The notes under the pieces: generated by a model
What the model was told of the DNA's origin: nothing
What the model saw: the letters and a program-made list of their open reading frames with translations, nothing else
Database searches by the model: none
Program-made: the position numbers and the translations under genes
Assembly (NCBI RefSeq): GCF_009765355.1
Contig: NZ_VTHK01000022.1
Location: 1-64,000 of the forward strand
Direction: 5' to 3'
Length of the DNA: 64,000 bases
Origin: Amycolatopsis anabasis
GTDB lineage: Bacteria; Actinomycetota; Actinomycetes; Mycobacteriales; Pseudonocardiaceae
Part shown: piece by piece, positions 8,153 to 17,406 of the stretch
Layout: each line of letters opens with the position of its first letter
Numbering within the stretch: position 1 is the first letter of the stretch

Positions 8153-8607
8153 GCCGCCGCCCGGAATTCCAGCAGCGTGGCGGCGGGGCGGCCTTCGCCC
8201 TCACCGACGCCGATCCATTCGGTCTTCGGCACGGTCCGGGTTTCGACCTTCGCCTCGATGCGCACGGTCGCCTGCAGGGAATGCTTGCCGTCGCCCTTGA
8301 GGAGGTAGGTGTCCGGCAACTCCAGGCTCAGGTAGCCGGTGTTCGCGTTGATGTGGAAGCAGAACTTGCCCTTGCTGCTGCTCTGCACCTGCACCACGTC
8401 GGTGCGGCCGGCGCACTCGACGAGCAGGATGTGACCGTCCCCCTTCTTCAAGAGAATGCCGCGTTCCTTGAATATCTGGTCCGCGTTGGGGTAGTCGTAT
8501 TCCTCTTCGATCGGCGGCGGATCATCGGCGAAAGCGACCGCGTTTCCGAAACCGAATACGGCACCGCCCGCGATGCCGAGAACCAATAGCCGAGAAAGCA
8601 CCCGCAC
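8149..8607 (-). CDS. small secreted protein, unknown function
   Basis: About 152 residues with a signal peptide (RVLSRLLVLGIAGGAVFGFG, cleavage near AFA|DD). An acidic segment (PPPIEEEYDY) follows, then a compact beta-rich domain with two Cys (VECAGRTDV, GKFCFHI). No family was recognised. GTG 8607 is preferred because AGGTGAGG lies just upstream; an ATG nine codons earlier would place that site inside the gene. It is translationally coupled (ATGA) to the S1/FG-GAP gene, so the two secreted proteins probably act together. Confidence 0.7.
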   Translation of the reverse strand: MRVLSRLLVLGIAGGAVFGFGNAVAFADDPPPIEEEYDYPNADQIFKERGILLKKGDGHILLVECAGRTDVVQVQSSSKGKFCFHINANTGYLSLELPDTYLLKGDGKHSLQATVRIEAKVETRTVPKTEWIGVGEGEGRPAATLLEFRAAA

Positions 8608-9018
8608 GGGCACCTCACCTCTTTTTCTACTCATGCCGAACAAGCACCGGGACACCCCGACCTCAACCAGAGTCGCGCATGAGCCCCCAGCGAGTTTCAC
8701 CCCAGTCGCGCCTTCTCGCGCAGGAAAAGGCTAGCCAGCAAACCGATTCGGCGTCAATGCTCACCATTGGACAAAACCGGTTGCTCCGAACAGCTCAGTC
8801 GCGGGCATTACGCCGAAAGGAGCACCATTCCCCAGCCGGAAAATCGGGAGAAATCGCACGGACTGCACCGAACGGGTCAAAGATCGTTCAATACTTGTTC
8901 AACCTGATCGAACTGCGGTACGAATCTCGATCGGGGCAGTTCCGAATCGACTTCTGACAGTTCTTCACCTGGTATTCCACCAATCCGTTGGTTAATTCCT
9001 GAGGGGAAGCGATCGAGG
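8608..9018. other. divergent intergenic region
   Basis: About 410 bp between two divergent secreted-protein operons, visibly more A/T-rich than its surroundings. It must carry promoters for both, but I could not pick -35/-10 pairs with confidence. The open frames seen here have no recognisable protein content. Confidence 0.5.
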
Positions 9019-12000
9019 ATGCGAAGAAGACCGATCGGCGGGGGCAGGGGGCGTGCCGTGACCGCGGCCGCCGCCGCGCTCGTCGTCATGGCCGGGTTGT
9101 TGTCCGGCGTACCCGCGGCCACCGCCGCGGACGGGGTGACCACGAGCGACCGGGCTCGTGCCGTCGAGCTGATGAAGACCGGTGGCACCGCGGTGGCCAA
9201 GGCCGCCGAGACCGCGCTGACCGGATCCGACGACGACGTTCGCGAGTTCCTGCAGACCGGCCAGCAGGTGGCCCGCGAGCACGACGACCGCCTGCAGGTC
9301 GCGCAGATGCTCACCCTCGGCGGGCCCAGCGTGAAGCAGGCCGCGCAGCAGGCCATCTCCGGTTCGCTGGAGAACCTGCGGGCCTTCCTGAAGGACGGCT
9401 GGCAGACGCCCTGGCTGCACGACCAGCGGATCCTCACCGCGCAGATCATGGGCGCCGGCGGGCCGAAGGTGAAGCAGGCCGCCCAGACGGCGCTCAACGG
9501 CACCGACGCCGACGTCGCGAACTTCCTCGGCACCGGCCAGTACGAGGCGCGGGAGCACGACGAACGGCTCCAGGTCGCGCAGATCATGACCGCCGGCGGC
9601 CCCAACGTGAAACAGGCCGCCCAGCTCGCGCTCGACGGTTCCGCCGACGATCGCCGGGAGTTCCTGGAGATCGGCCAGCACGTGGCCCGCGAACGCGATC
9701 AGGAAGTGGCGACCGTTTCGCACCTGGTCGATCTGGCCAAGGAAGCGGGCGCGCGGGCGGCCGCGGAGACCCAGTTCGCCCGGGAAGCCTCGGACCGCGC
9801 GATCCTCGCGGCGCAGCTGGCCAAGGAGGCCGCGCAGCGCGCCGCCGAGGAAACCGCCTTGGCGAAGGAATCCGCCGGGCGCGCCGCGGCCGCCGCGGGC
9901 CGGGCGGCCGACGCGGCCAACCGGGCGGCGGAGGCCGCGCGGGTGGCCATCGACGCGGCCAACGCGGCGAACCGGGCCGCCCGCGTCGCGGCGAACGCGG
10001 CCGCGCGGGCGGCGACCGCGGCGGCACTGGCCGGGGAGGCGGCGGCGCGCGCCTACCAGGCGGCCGCCGCGGCCGCGACGGATGCCAACCAGGCCGCCCG
10101 GGCCCGGCAGGCCGCGGTCGAAGCGCGCGATGTGGCCGCGGGCGCTCGCCTGGCCGCCGAAGCGGCACTCGCCGCGGGGGACGCGGCCAAGGCCGCCGGG
10201 GCCGCGGCGCAGGCGGCCAGCAACGCCGGCGTGCATGCCGCGCAGGCCGCCCAGGCGGCCGCCGAGGCCGGTGGTTACGCGCACGCCGCGGGCGTGGAAG
10301 CCGAGCGGGCCAAGCGCGCCGCCCGGGACGCCCAGCGCGCGGCGGACGAATCGACCCGCGCGGCCAACGCCGCAGTGGCGCTCGCCGGCGAGGCGGCGCA
10401 AGCCGCCGCGGAGGCCCGCCAGGCCGCGCTGGACGCGGCGGCGCACGCGGATGCCGCGGCCGCGGCGGCGGACAAGGCGGCCGAGCACGCCGGTGAGGCG
10501 GAGAACGCGGCCCGGGAATCCGCGGCGCACGCCGCCGCCGCGATCGCGGCCGCCGACGCGGCGGGCGCCGCGGCGAACCGGGCCGGTCAGGTCGAAGAGA
10601 CCGCGCGCAAGGCCGACGCGGATCGGCTCGCCGCGCAGACCGCCCTCGCCGTGCGCAAGGCCGAGGAGGAACGGCAGGCCGAGGACCAGCGCAAGGCCGA
10701 CACCGCCTGGGACGCCGCCGAGGAAGCCCGGCGGGACGAGGAGACCAAGCGGTTGCTGGCACAGGCGAGCGCGCCGGACGCCGCACCCGTGGTCGTCGTG
10801 TCCAACGGGCGCAAGGTCGCCGCGCGGCTGATGCGCACCGGGGGCAGCTGGACCAAGCGCGCCGCGGAGGACGCGCTCACCGGCGCCGAACCGGACGTCC
10901 GGGAATTCGTCCACACCGGACTCGCGGTCGCCGCGGAACAGGACGACCGGGCGCGGGTCGCCTACATCGCCGAAACCGACAACGCGAAACTGCGCCAGGC
11001 GGCCCTGGCCGCACTCGCCGGCCCCTATCCGGTCGTTCTGGAATTCCTGCGCACCCAGTACTACCAGGGCAAGGAGGACGACGACCGGATCAAGATCGCC
11101 CGGTTGCTGACGAACGCCGGGCCGGCGATGAAGCAGGCCGCGAACGCCGCTCTCGACGGGACCAACGACGACCGGCAGTACTTCCTGCGCACCGGCCAGT
11201 ACGCGGCGCGGGAGCACGACGACCGCATCGAGGTGACCCGGATCATGACCAACGGCGGGCCGGAGGTGGCCGGCGCCGCGCAGGTGGCCCTGTCCGGACC
11301 GGTGCCGTACCTGCGCAAGTTCCTCGAGATCGAGCAGTTCAAGGCACAGCACCGGGATCTGGACACCGCCCGGCACGTGGCGGAGGTGCGGCGGTACGTG
11401 GCCGAGGCGTCGCGCATCGCGGCGACCGCGCGCCAGGACGCGGCCGAAGCCGCCCGGGTCGCCGCGATCGCCCGGAACGCGGCGGACGAGGCCGCCGGAT
11501 ACGCGCAGCAGGCTCGCGAACTGGCCGACCAGGCCCGGGAATACGCGAACCAGGCCGGCGTTTCCGCGCAGCAGGCCCAGGAATCGGCCGCCCGCGCCGC
11601 GGCGGCGGCCAAGGTGGCCCGGGAAGCGGAGGCGGCCGCACATCAGGACGCCCGGGACGCGGCCAACTCGGCCGCGCGGGCCTCGGCGTCGGCGGCGCAG
11701 GCCCGGGCCTATGCGGACGAGGCGTACGCGGCCGCGGCCCGCGCCCGCGCCTCCGCCGAAGCCGCGGGCCGGGACGCCGCCGAGGCGGCCCAGGCCGCGG
11801 CGGACGCGAGGCGGATCTGGCTGGAGAAGAAGCGGCAGGAAGAGGAGGCCCGGCAGCGGGAGGAGCAGGCGAACACGGTCATCCGCGTCGGCGGGGACGG
11901 CCACGACCACGTGAGCGATCAGCCGCGGCACCCCGCCTACCACGAACCGACCATGTGGGAGCGGATCTGGTCCATCCGCTACATCAACTCGCTGGCCATG

Positions 12001-12549
12001 CTGGGCGGTTCCGTCCAGGCGGTCATGTGCGCCAAGTTCGACCTCGCGTGCACCCTGTTCAAGCACTGGCTCGGCCATTCCGGGGCGGACTACAACCTCA
12101 GCGCGCCGCAGATGCAGGGCCTGGTCGACGACCAGTTCTTCCAGAACGACATGAATCCGCGCTTTCCCAAGTACGCCAAGGAGATCGCGGCCAAGTGCAC
12201 CGGCCCGGCGGGCTCGACCTGCCCGGTCGAACTGGACAGCAACTGGCTCGGCATCGAGTACCTAAACAAGACCGACTACGTCTGGGCGTTGCATTCCTTC
12301 GATTACCGGCTCCGCGGGAAACTGACCGCCACCGTGCTGGGCGAGGGCAAGGTCCGGCTGGCCGGTTCCTACCGGGTCGACATGATCAAGGAGTACAACT
12401 TCGACCCGTGGAAACCGCCGATCTGGGTCTGGGACATCATTCCGGTCAACGTTTCCATGCTGGCCGAGTTGCCGAAATGGGGGCTGGCCCGGGATTACGT
12501 TGTGAACGGCAGCGTCGTCGGCACCACCGACCAGGTGGCGCAGCGCTGA
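9019..12549 (+). CDS. large secreted ALF-repeat protein, candidate polymorphic toxin
   Basis: A 1176-residue secreted protein. Signal peptide about 1-37. A first set of ALF short repeats lies at about 45-235 (pattern GGPxVKQAAQxAL-G---DxxxFLxTGQ-xAREHDDR). A long Ala-rich helical stretch of heptad character covers about 236-590, a second ALF set about 598-790, and a second Ala-rich helix about 791-960. A distinct 200-residue C-terminal domain begins near MWERIWSIRYINSLAMLGG. ALF repeats are known as N-terminal presentation modules of actinobacterial polymorphic toxins. The C-terminus (ALHSFDYRLRGKLTATV, RVDMIKEYNFDPW, GLARDYVVNGS) is unlike the rest and would be the effector. A membrane-anchored small protein follows after 25 bp. 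Effector activity is inference. Confidence 0.75.
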   Translation: MRRRPIGGGRGRAVTAAAAALVVMAGLLSGVPAATAADGVTTSDRARAVELMKTGGTAVAKAAETALTGSDDDVREFLQTGQQVAREHDDRLQVAQMLTLGGPSVKQAAQQAISGSLENLRAFLKDGWQTPWLHDQRILTAQIMGAGGPKVKQAAQTALNGTDADVANFLGTGQYEAREHDERLQVAQIMTAGGPNVKQAAQLALDGSADDRREFLEIGQHVARERDQEVATVSHLVDLAKEAGARAAAETQFAREASDRAILAAQLAKEAAQRAAEETALAKESAGRAAAAAGRAADAANRAAEAARVAIDAANAANRAARVAANAAARAATAAALAGEAAARAYQAAAAAATDANQAARARQAAVEARDVAAGARLAAEAALAAGDAAKAAGAAAQAASNAGVHAAQAAQAAAEAGGYAHAAGVEAERAKRAARDAQRAADESTRAANAAVALAGEAAQAAAEARQAALDAAAHADAAAAAADKAAEHAGEAENAARESAAHAAAAIAAADAAGAAANRAGQVEETARKADADRLAAQTALAVRKAEEERQAEDQRKADTAWDAAEEARRDEETKRLLAQASAPDAAPVVVVSNGRKVAARLMRTGGSWTKRAAEDALTGAEPDVREFVHTGLAVAAEQDDRARVAYIAETDNAKLRQAALAALAGPYPVVLEFLRTQYYQGKEDDDRIKIARLLTNAGPAMKQAANAALDGTNDDRQYFLRTGQYAAREHDDRIEVTRIMTNGGPEVAGAAQVALSGPVPYLRKFLEIEQFKAQHRDLDTARHVAEVRRYVAEASRIAATARQDAAEAARVAAIARNAADEAAGYAQQARELADQAREYANQAGVSAQQAQESAARAAAAAKVAREAEAAAHQDARDAANSAARASASAAQARAYADEAYAAAARARASAEAAGRDAAEAAQAAADARRIWLEKKRQEEEARQREEQANTVIRVGGDGHDHVSDQPRHPAYHEPTMWERIWSIRYINSLAMLGGSVQAVMCAKFDLACTLFKHWLGHSGADYNLSAPQMQGLVDDQFFQNDMNPRFPKYAKEIAAKCTGPAGSTCPVELDSNWLGIEYLNKTDYVWALHSFDYRLRGKLTATVLGEGKVRLAGSYRVDMIKEYNFDPWKPPIWVWDIIPVNVSMLAELPKWGLARDYVVNGSVVGTTDQVAQR

Positions 12550-12574
12550 CCGGCGAAGCCTAGGGAGGAACGCG

Positions 12575-13147
12575 ATGCGGTCACGGTCTCGGACTCGCCG
12601 GTGGGCGGGATGGCTCGCCGCCGCCGTGATCGTGGCCGCAGCGTGCCTGTTCGGGCTGAGCCGGTGCACCAACTGGTTCACCCCGGCGGATCCACGGGCC
12701 TATCCCGGCAGCCAGCGCGGTCTGCGCCTGGAAGACCGGATGGCCGGAATCGGGCTCGCCCTGCCGCCGTGCGAGACGACCGACCTGCGCTACGCCACGC
12801 GGCGCGATGCCAGCGAGGGGAACTACCTCGACCTGAGTTTCCGCGCGCCGAACGCTTGTGCGGACTCCTACCTCACCGCGCACGGCGTCGACCCCGCCGA
12901 CCCGTCCAGCGTCTGGCCCAGCGGGGTCACCGGCACGGTGAACGGGAAGGCGATTTCCCCCACCGAACCGCCGTTTCCCCGGGAACTCATGGACCGGTAC
13001 GGCTGGGTGGCCGATCCGAAGCGGACATACGGGTACTACCTCGACTTCCGCACCCCCGCCGGAGCGGTGTTCCGCGTCCTGGTCGATCGTGGCCCGGCCA
13101 CCGCGACCGTCTACCTGCACAGCACCTACCTCGGCGACTCGCAGTGA
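12575..13147 (+). CDS. membrane-anchored small protein, possible immunity partner
   Basis: A 190-residue protein with a single N-terminal membrane segment (WLAAAVIVAAACLFGL, residues about 13-28), no good lipobox, and an external domain with two Cys (PPCETTD, PNACADSY). No family was recognised. GGGAGGAACGCG precedes the ATG. It begins 25 bp after the ALF-repeat gene on the same strand, so both are probably one transcript. That position and its outward-facing domain make it a candidate immunity or accessory protein for the toxin-like neighbour. It could equally be an unrelated surface protein. Confidence 0.7.
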   Translation: MRSRSRTRRWAGWLAAAVIVAAACLFGLSRCTNWFTPADPRAYPGSQRGLRLEDRMAGIGLALPPCETTDLRYATRRDASEGNYLDLSFRAPNACADSYLTAHGVDPADPSSVWPSGVTGTVNGKAISPTEPPFPRELMDRYGWVADPKRTYGYYLDFRTPAGAVFRVLVDRGPATATVYLHSTYLGDSQ

Positions 13148-13153
13148 CCTGAG

Positions 13154-13741
13154 CTAGGCGGGAGTGGGGCGGCTGAGCGCGTGGGCGATGAAGGTCAGCT
13201 CGCGTTCCATCTCGTCCGGCCGGTCGTCCTCGGTGTGCCGGGCCACCGAATGCCGGTAGCTCACCGCGAGGGCCAGCAGGCCCGAGGCGCTGTCCACATC
13301 GGCGATCGCGAGCCCGCCCGCGCCCGCCGCGAGGATCACCGAACGCACCTGCCGCACCAGTTGCTGGAACCGGTCCTGCAGCGCCTCGCGGACCGCGCGG
13401 TGCGTGTCCGCTTCCCGCCACAGCAGATGGGAAAGCATGCGCGACGCCGAGAGCCGGCGGTCGAGTTCGGAGACCAGGCGGCGCAGGCTCTCCGCGATGT
13501 CCCCGGGCACCACGACCCGCGCCGGTTCGACCCGTTCGTCGGGAAGGCGCTCGACCAGTGCGGTCAGCAGATCGGCCTTGCGCCGGAAGTAGTAGTGCAC
13601 CAAGCCCTTGGGCACCCCGGCGCGCTGGGCGATCCGCGAGGTGGGCGTGCCGTCGAAACCGGATTCCGCGAACAACTCCTCGGCGGCCACGAGAATCCGT
13701 TCCCGCGCCGAGGCGTCCGCGTCGCCGGTCGACCGCACCAC
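13154..13741 (-). CDS. TetR/AcrR family transcriptional regulator
   Basis: A 195-residue regulator. The N-terminal HTH (RERILVAAEELFAESGF, then TSRIAQRAGVPKGLVHYYF) is followed by an all-helical ligand domain. GTG 13741 was chosen because AAAGGGG stands 7 nt upstream. A possible -10 (TAGAGT, 13778-13783, minus strand) abuts the longer start, so that start could not be translated. Two GGGCCC-centred palindromes (near 13770 and 13794) flank this -10 and are candidate autoregulatory operators. It converges on the ALF-associated gene, ending 6 bp from it. The ligand is unknown. Confidence 0.85.
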   Translation of the reverse strand: MVRSTGDADASARERILVAAEELFAESGFDGTPTSRIAQRAGVPKGLVHYYFRRKADLLTALVERLPDERVEPARVVVPGDIAESLRRLVSELDRRLSASRMLSHLLWREADTHRAVREALQDRFQQLVRQVRSVILAAGAGGLAIADVDSASGLLALAVSYRHSVARHTEDDRPDEMERELTFIAHALSRPTPA

Positions 13742-13814
13742 TGACGAACCCCTTTTGCACACGCTGGCTGGGCCCACACTCTAACCCGGTGCGGGCCCAC
13801 CCTGCGTCGAATCT

Positions 13815-14186
13815 CTAGCTCTGACCCGCCATCCGGCCGTGTGCGGCGTTGGCGACCGGAAGCGCGGCAGCGCCGGCCACGATGGTCAGCGCACCGATGA
13901 TCCAGGACGTCCAGGACGCCCCGGTCATGTCCGTGTAGCTCATCACCCACGGCGAAATGAACAGCAGTGCGCCGAGGACGATCTGAATTCCTTCGCCGTA
14001 GACCATGCCTGGCATCGCCAGCGAGGCGAGCCCGTCGAGGGCGACGAGAGCGCCCAGGACGATCATCGTCCACATCGCGGCGTTGTCGGTGTCCAGCCAC
14101 AACGGAGACAACAGCGCCACCACTCCGAGCACGACCTCGGCCCAGTCATGCGGACGGGTCCAGGGTTTGGTCGAGACTTCGGCCAT
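13815..14186 (-). CDS. SPW-repeat membrane protein
   Basis: A 123-residue integral membrane protein with four hydrophobic helices and two SPW signatures (LLSPLWLDTD and FISPWVMSYTD), the hallmark of the SPW repeat family of unknown function. ATG 14186 follows GGAGGTGATCACG; an ATG five codons upstream overlaps that Shine-Dalgarno. It lies 73 bp upstream of the TetR gene on the same strand and is divergent from ccr. Confidence 0.85.
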   Translation of the reverse strand: MAEVSTKPWTRPHDWAEVVLGVVALLSPLWLDTDNAAMWTMIVLGALVALDGLASLAMPGMVYGEGIQIVLGALLFISPWVMSYTDMTGASWTSWIIGALTIVAGAAALPVANAAHGRMAGQS

Positions 14187-14330
14187 CGTGATCACCTCCA
14201 TGCGGGACGAGTACCCGCAGAACCCGATGTCCCGCGGGCTCGCCGTTCATTCTCCTCCTTGGTTGGCCGGCCGGTCAAACATCTCCGGGATGTGACCATG
14301 CTCCCCATCTCGTACAGTTGTGCCGTCTCG

Positions 14331-14344
14331 TTACTCGCCAGTAA
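14331..14344. promoter_or_regulatory. candidate operator upstream of ccr
   Basis: TTACT-CGCC-AGTAA is a perfect dyad with a 4-nt spacer, 42 bp upstream of the ccr start. Its size fits a TetR-type operator. No regulator can be assigned from the sequence alone. Confidence 0.35.
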
Positions 14345-14386
14345 TTTCGACTCCCGAGCCCGCACCCCCACGTCACGGAGGCCGCA

Positions 14387-15733
14387 ATGCCGCAGAAGGC
14401 GCTCAGTGAGATCCGGCAAGCCATCCTTTCCGACAACCTGGACGCGGTGGGCACCCTGGCAGTACCGGAGAGCTACCGCGGGGTCACCGTGCGCGCGGAC
14501 GAGGTCGAGATGTTCGCCGGCCTGCCGTCCAAGGAGAAGGACCCCCGCAAATCGCTCCACCTGGACGAGGTGGCGACCCCGGAACTCGGTCCCGGCGAGG
14601 CCCTGGTCGCGGTGATGGCCAGCGCGATCAACTACAACACCGTGTGGACCTCGATCTTCGAGCCGATCCCCACGTTCAAGTTCCTCCGGAAGTACGGCAA
14701 GCTCTCGCCGCTGGCCAAACGGCACGACCTGCCCTACCACGTGGTCGGCTCGGACCTGTCCGGCGTGGTGCTGCGCACCGGCCCGGGCGTGCACACCTGG
14801 AAGCCGGGTGACGAGGTCGTCGCGCACTGCCTCAACGTCGAACTGGAAGGCCCGGACGGGCACAACGACACCATGCTCGACTCCGAGCAGCGGATCTGGG
14901 GCTTCGAGACCAACTTCGGCGGGCTCGCCGAGATCTCGCTGGTCAAGGCCAACCAGCTGATGCCCAAACCGCGCCACCTCACCTGGGAGGAGGCCGCCTC
15001 CCCCGGCCTGGTCAACTCGACCGCGTACCGGCAGCTCGTCTCGCGCAACGGCGCCGACATGAAACAGGGTGACGTGGTGCTGATCTGGGGCGCCTCCGGC
15101 GGCCTCGGCTCATATGCCACCCAGTTCGCGCTCAACGGCGGCGCGATCCCGGTGTGCGTGGTGTCCAGCCCGGAGAAGGCGGAGATCTGCCGGAAGCTGG
15201 GCGCGGAACTGGTCATCGACCGCAACGCCGAGGGTTACCGGTTCTGGAAGGACGAGAACACCCAGGACCCGAAGGAATGGCAGCGCTTCGGCGCGAAGAT
15301 CCGCGAGCTCACCGGCGGGGAGGATCCGGACATCGTGTTCGAGCACCCCGGCCGCGAGACCTTCGGCGCCTCGGTCTACGCCGCGCGCCGCGGCGGCACG
15401 ATCGTCACCTGCGCGTCGACGTCCGGGTATGTCCACCAGTACGACAACCGGTACCTGTGGATGAACCTCAAGCGGATCATCGGCTCGCACTTCGCGAACT
15501 ACCGGGAGTCCTGGGAGGCGAACCGGTTGATCGCCAAGGGACTCATCCACCCCACGCTGTCCAGGACGTATCCGCTGGCCGAGACCGGGCAAGCGGCGCT
15601 GGACGTCCACCGCAACGCGCACCAGGGCAAGGTCGGCGTGCTCTGCCTGGCGCCCGAGGAAGGGCTCGGCGTTCGCGACGAAGAGCTGCGGGCCCAGCAC
15701 ATCGACGGCATCAACACCTTCCGAGGAGTCTGA
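14387..15733 (+). CDS. ccr: crotonyl-CoA carboxylase/reductase
   Basis: A 448-residue MDR-superfamily enzyme that reductively carboxylates crotonyl-CoA to ethylmalonyl-CoA with NADPH and CO2. It is the key step of the ethylmalonyl-CoA pathway and a source of polyketide extender units. The CO2-binding residues known from this family are all seen: N84 (INYNTVW), F173-E174 (WGFETNFGG) and H368 (GSHFANYRESW). The Rossmann motif is WGASGGLGSYATQFAL. Length matches the family. CACGGAGG precedes the ATG. No other ethylmalonyl-CoA pathway gene adjoins it, but thiolase, epimerase and meaB lie 9-11 kb upstream. Confidence 0.95.
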   Translation: MPQKALSEIRQAILSDNLDAVGTLAVPESYRGVTVRADEVEMFAGLPSKEKDPRKSLHLDEVATPELGPGEALVAVMASAINYNTVWTSIFEPIPTFKFLRKYGKLSPLAKRHDLPYHVVGSDLSGVVLRTGPGVHTWKPGDEVVAHCLNVELEGPDGHNDTMLDSEQRIWGFETNFGGLAEISLVKANQLMPKPRHLTWEEAASPGLVNSTAYRQLVSRNGADMKQGDVVLIWGASGGLGSYATQFALNGGAIPVCVVSSPEKAEICRKLGAELVIDRNAEGYRFWKDENTQDPKEWQRFGAKIRELTGGEDPDIVFEHPGRETFGASVYAARRGGTIVTCASTSGYVHQYDNRYLWMNLKRIIGSHFANYRESWEANRLIAKGLIHPTLSRTYPLAETGQAALDVHRNAHQGKVGVLCLAPEEGLGVRDEELRAQHIDGINTFRGV

Positions 15734-15736
15734 GGC

Positions 15737-15742
15737 TAGGCT
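15737..15742 (+). promoter_or_regulatory. -10 element of a leaderless promoter (DivIVA-like gene)
   Basis: TAGGCT fits TAnnnT and ends 7 nt before the ATG, indicating transcription from or next to the start codon. There is no Shine-Dalgarno sequence, so this gene can be expressed separately from ccr just upstream. Confidence 0.5.
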
Positions 15743-15749
15743 CTGTCGT

Positions 15750-16901
15750 ATGAGTCTTGGCGACGAACGGGAGCTTGTACCGCTGGGAGCCGGTTTCGAT
15801 CTCGCGAAGCGTGGCTACGACCGGGCCCAGGTCGACGAGCACTTGGAACGGCTGGACGGCGATCTCAAGATGATGGCCGCCGACCGGGACGCCGCCATCT
15901 CCCAGGCGGGGGACCTGGCCCGGCAGCTGGAGCTTTCGCGGATCGAGATCGACGATCTGCGCGGCCAGGTGGAGCGCCTGGCCCAGCCGCCGACCACGCT
16001 GGAGGGATTGTCCGAGCGGCTGCAGCGGATGCTGCGGCTGGCCCAGGACGAGGCGGCCGACACCCGGGCGCGCGCGGAAGCCGAAGCCGGGCACATCCGG
16101 GCGAAGGCCGAAAGCGACGCCAGCGCGATGCGGGCCCGCTACGAGCAGCTGCTCACCGAACTGGACGCGCGGCGCAAGGAGATGGAGGCCGAGCACCGCT
16201 CGGTGCTGGAGACCGCGCGAGCCGAGGCCGAGGCCATCACCACCAAGGCCAAGCAGGAGGCCGAACGGCTCGAACGCGAGTCCGAGCAGCGGCGCACCCA
16301 GGTCGAGGAGGACTTCGAGATCGCGATGGCCTCGCGCCGGACCGAGGCCATGCGGGTGCTCGCCGAGCAGGAGGCGACCAGCAAGGCCGAGGCCGAGCGC
16401 CGGGTCCGCGAGGCCACCGAGGAGGCCGCCGCGATCCGCGCCAAGGTCGCCGAGGAGGAGGCCGCGGCGAAGGCCGAGATCGACCGGCGCCGGCGCGAGT
16501 CGATCGAGGACGCGAACCGTCGCAAGCAGGAGTCGACCACCGAGGCGAACGCCCGCCTGGCCGAGGCCTCCGACGAGGCCCACCGCCGGGTGCGCGAGGC
16601 GACCGAGGAATCCAACCGGCGGATCAACGCGGCGGCGACCCGGGTCGAGGCGCTGCGCACGCTGCGGGCGGGGATCGCCGAGCAGGTGAAACTGGCCCGG
16701 TCCGTGCTCAGCGAGGCGACCGCGGTGCTCGGCGAGGCCGAACCGGCCGTGGAGCCGCTGCCCGAGGAACGCGCGGCCGCTGGCGGGAAGGCGCCGAAAC
16801 CTGCCGTCACCCGCGGCGGCGCGACCGTGAAACCGGCGGCTCAGCAGCGGGTGACCGTCAAACAGAGCGGCCCGGGAGCGAGCGAACCGACTGGCGAGTA
16901 A
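15750..16901 (+). CDS. DivIVA-domain coiled-coil protein
   Basis: A 383-residue cytosolic protein. Residues about 12-55 match a DivIVA N-terminal domain (GFDLAKRGYDRAQVDEHLERL). A long charged coiled coil follows (about 85-300, Ala/Glu/Arg-rich heptads), then a Pro/Lys-rich disordered tail. Relatives are polar scaffold proteins of actinobacteria, sometimes mislabelled cellulose-binding protein, and affect polar growth or septum placement. The gene starts 16 bp after ccr with its own leaderless-type promoter. The exact partner is not deducible. Confidence 0.8.
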   Translation: MSLGDERELVPLGAGFDLAKRGYDRAQVDEHLERLDGDLKMMAADRDAAISQAGDLARQLELSRIEIDDLRGQVERLAQPPTTLEGLSERLQRMLRLAQDEAADTRARAEAEAGHIRAKAESDASAMRARYEQLLTELDARRKEMEAEHRSVLETARAEAEAITTKAKQEAERLERESEQRRTQVEEDFEIAMASRRTEAMRVLAEQEATSKAEAERRVREATEEAAAIRAKVAEEEAAAKAEIDRRRRESIEDANRRKQESTTEANARLAEASDEAHRRVREATEESNRRINAAATRVEALRTLRAGIAEQVKLARSVLSEATAVLGEAEPAVEPLPEERAAAGGKAPKPAVTRGGATVKPAAQQRVTVKQSGPGASEPTGE

Positions 16902-16953
16902 CCTTCTCCCACAACACAGCACGCAGCACATTCACCTTCGCTGGAGGATTCGG

Positions 16954-17403
16954 ATGGCCGCCTACAACACCGTGGTCGTGGGTACCGATGGTTCTGACTC
17001 GTCATTCGCCGCCGTGGACCGCGCGGCCGCGGTGGCCGCCGATTCCGGGGCCACCCTGGTGATCGCCTGCGCCTACTACCCCGCGTCCCGGCACGACGTG
17101 GAGAAGGCGCAGGACGTCCTGCGCGACGAGGCCTACCAGGTGGTCGGCTCGGCGCCCGCCGAGGACACCCTGCAGAGCGCGCGCGACCGCGCAACCCGGG
17201 TCGGCGCCACCAAGATCGAGACCGTGGCGGTGGTCGGCGAGCCGGTCGAGTCGCTGGGCAAGGTGGTCGACGAGCGCGCGGCGGACCTGCTGGTGGTCGG
17301 CAACCGGGGCCTGAACACCCTGGCCGGGCGCATCCTCGGCTCGGTGCCGTCCGAGGTGGCCCGCAAGTCCGGCGTGGACGTGCTGATCGTGCACACCACG
17401 TAG
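16954..17403 (+). CDS. universal stress protein (UspA family)
   Basis: A 149-residue single Usp domain. The N-terminal loop VVGTDGSDSS and the C-terminal ATP-binding motif G-x2-G-x9-G-S (GNRGLNTLAGRILGS) are both complete, so ATP binding is expected. GGAGGATTCGG precedes the ATG. The next gene, an adenylyl cyclase, begins 3 bp after the stop, so they are one operon and may share a stress-signalling role. Confidence 0.92.
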   Translation: MAAYNTVVVGTDGSDSSFAAVDRAAAVAADSGATLVIACAYYPASRHDVEKAQDVLRDEAYQVVGSAPAEDTLQSARDRATRVGATKIETVAVVGEPVESLGKVVDERAADLLVVGNRGLNTLAGRILGSVPSEVARKSGVDVLIVHTT

Positions 17404-17406
17404 ACC

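Noticed and set aside
6146..8308. A 720-residue plus-strand frame opposite the S1/FG-GAP gene
   Set aside because: Composition is that of antisense high-GC DNA, while the minus strand encodes recognisable protease and FG-GAP motifs.
9700..11800. Tandem DNA repeats in the ALF gene
   Set aside because: The regularity comes from Ala/Glu/Arg coding in a helical rod; units are not conserved at the DNA level.
8992..12078. A 1028-residue minus-strand frame opposite the ALF-repeat gene
   Set aside because: It is the shadow of Ala-rich GC-biased codons on the other strand; it has no domain, and the plus strand has a signal peptide and clear repeats.
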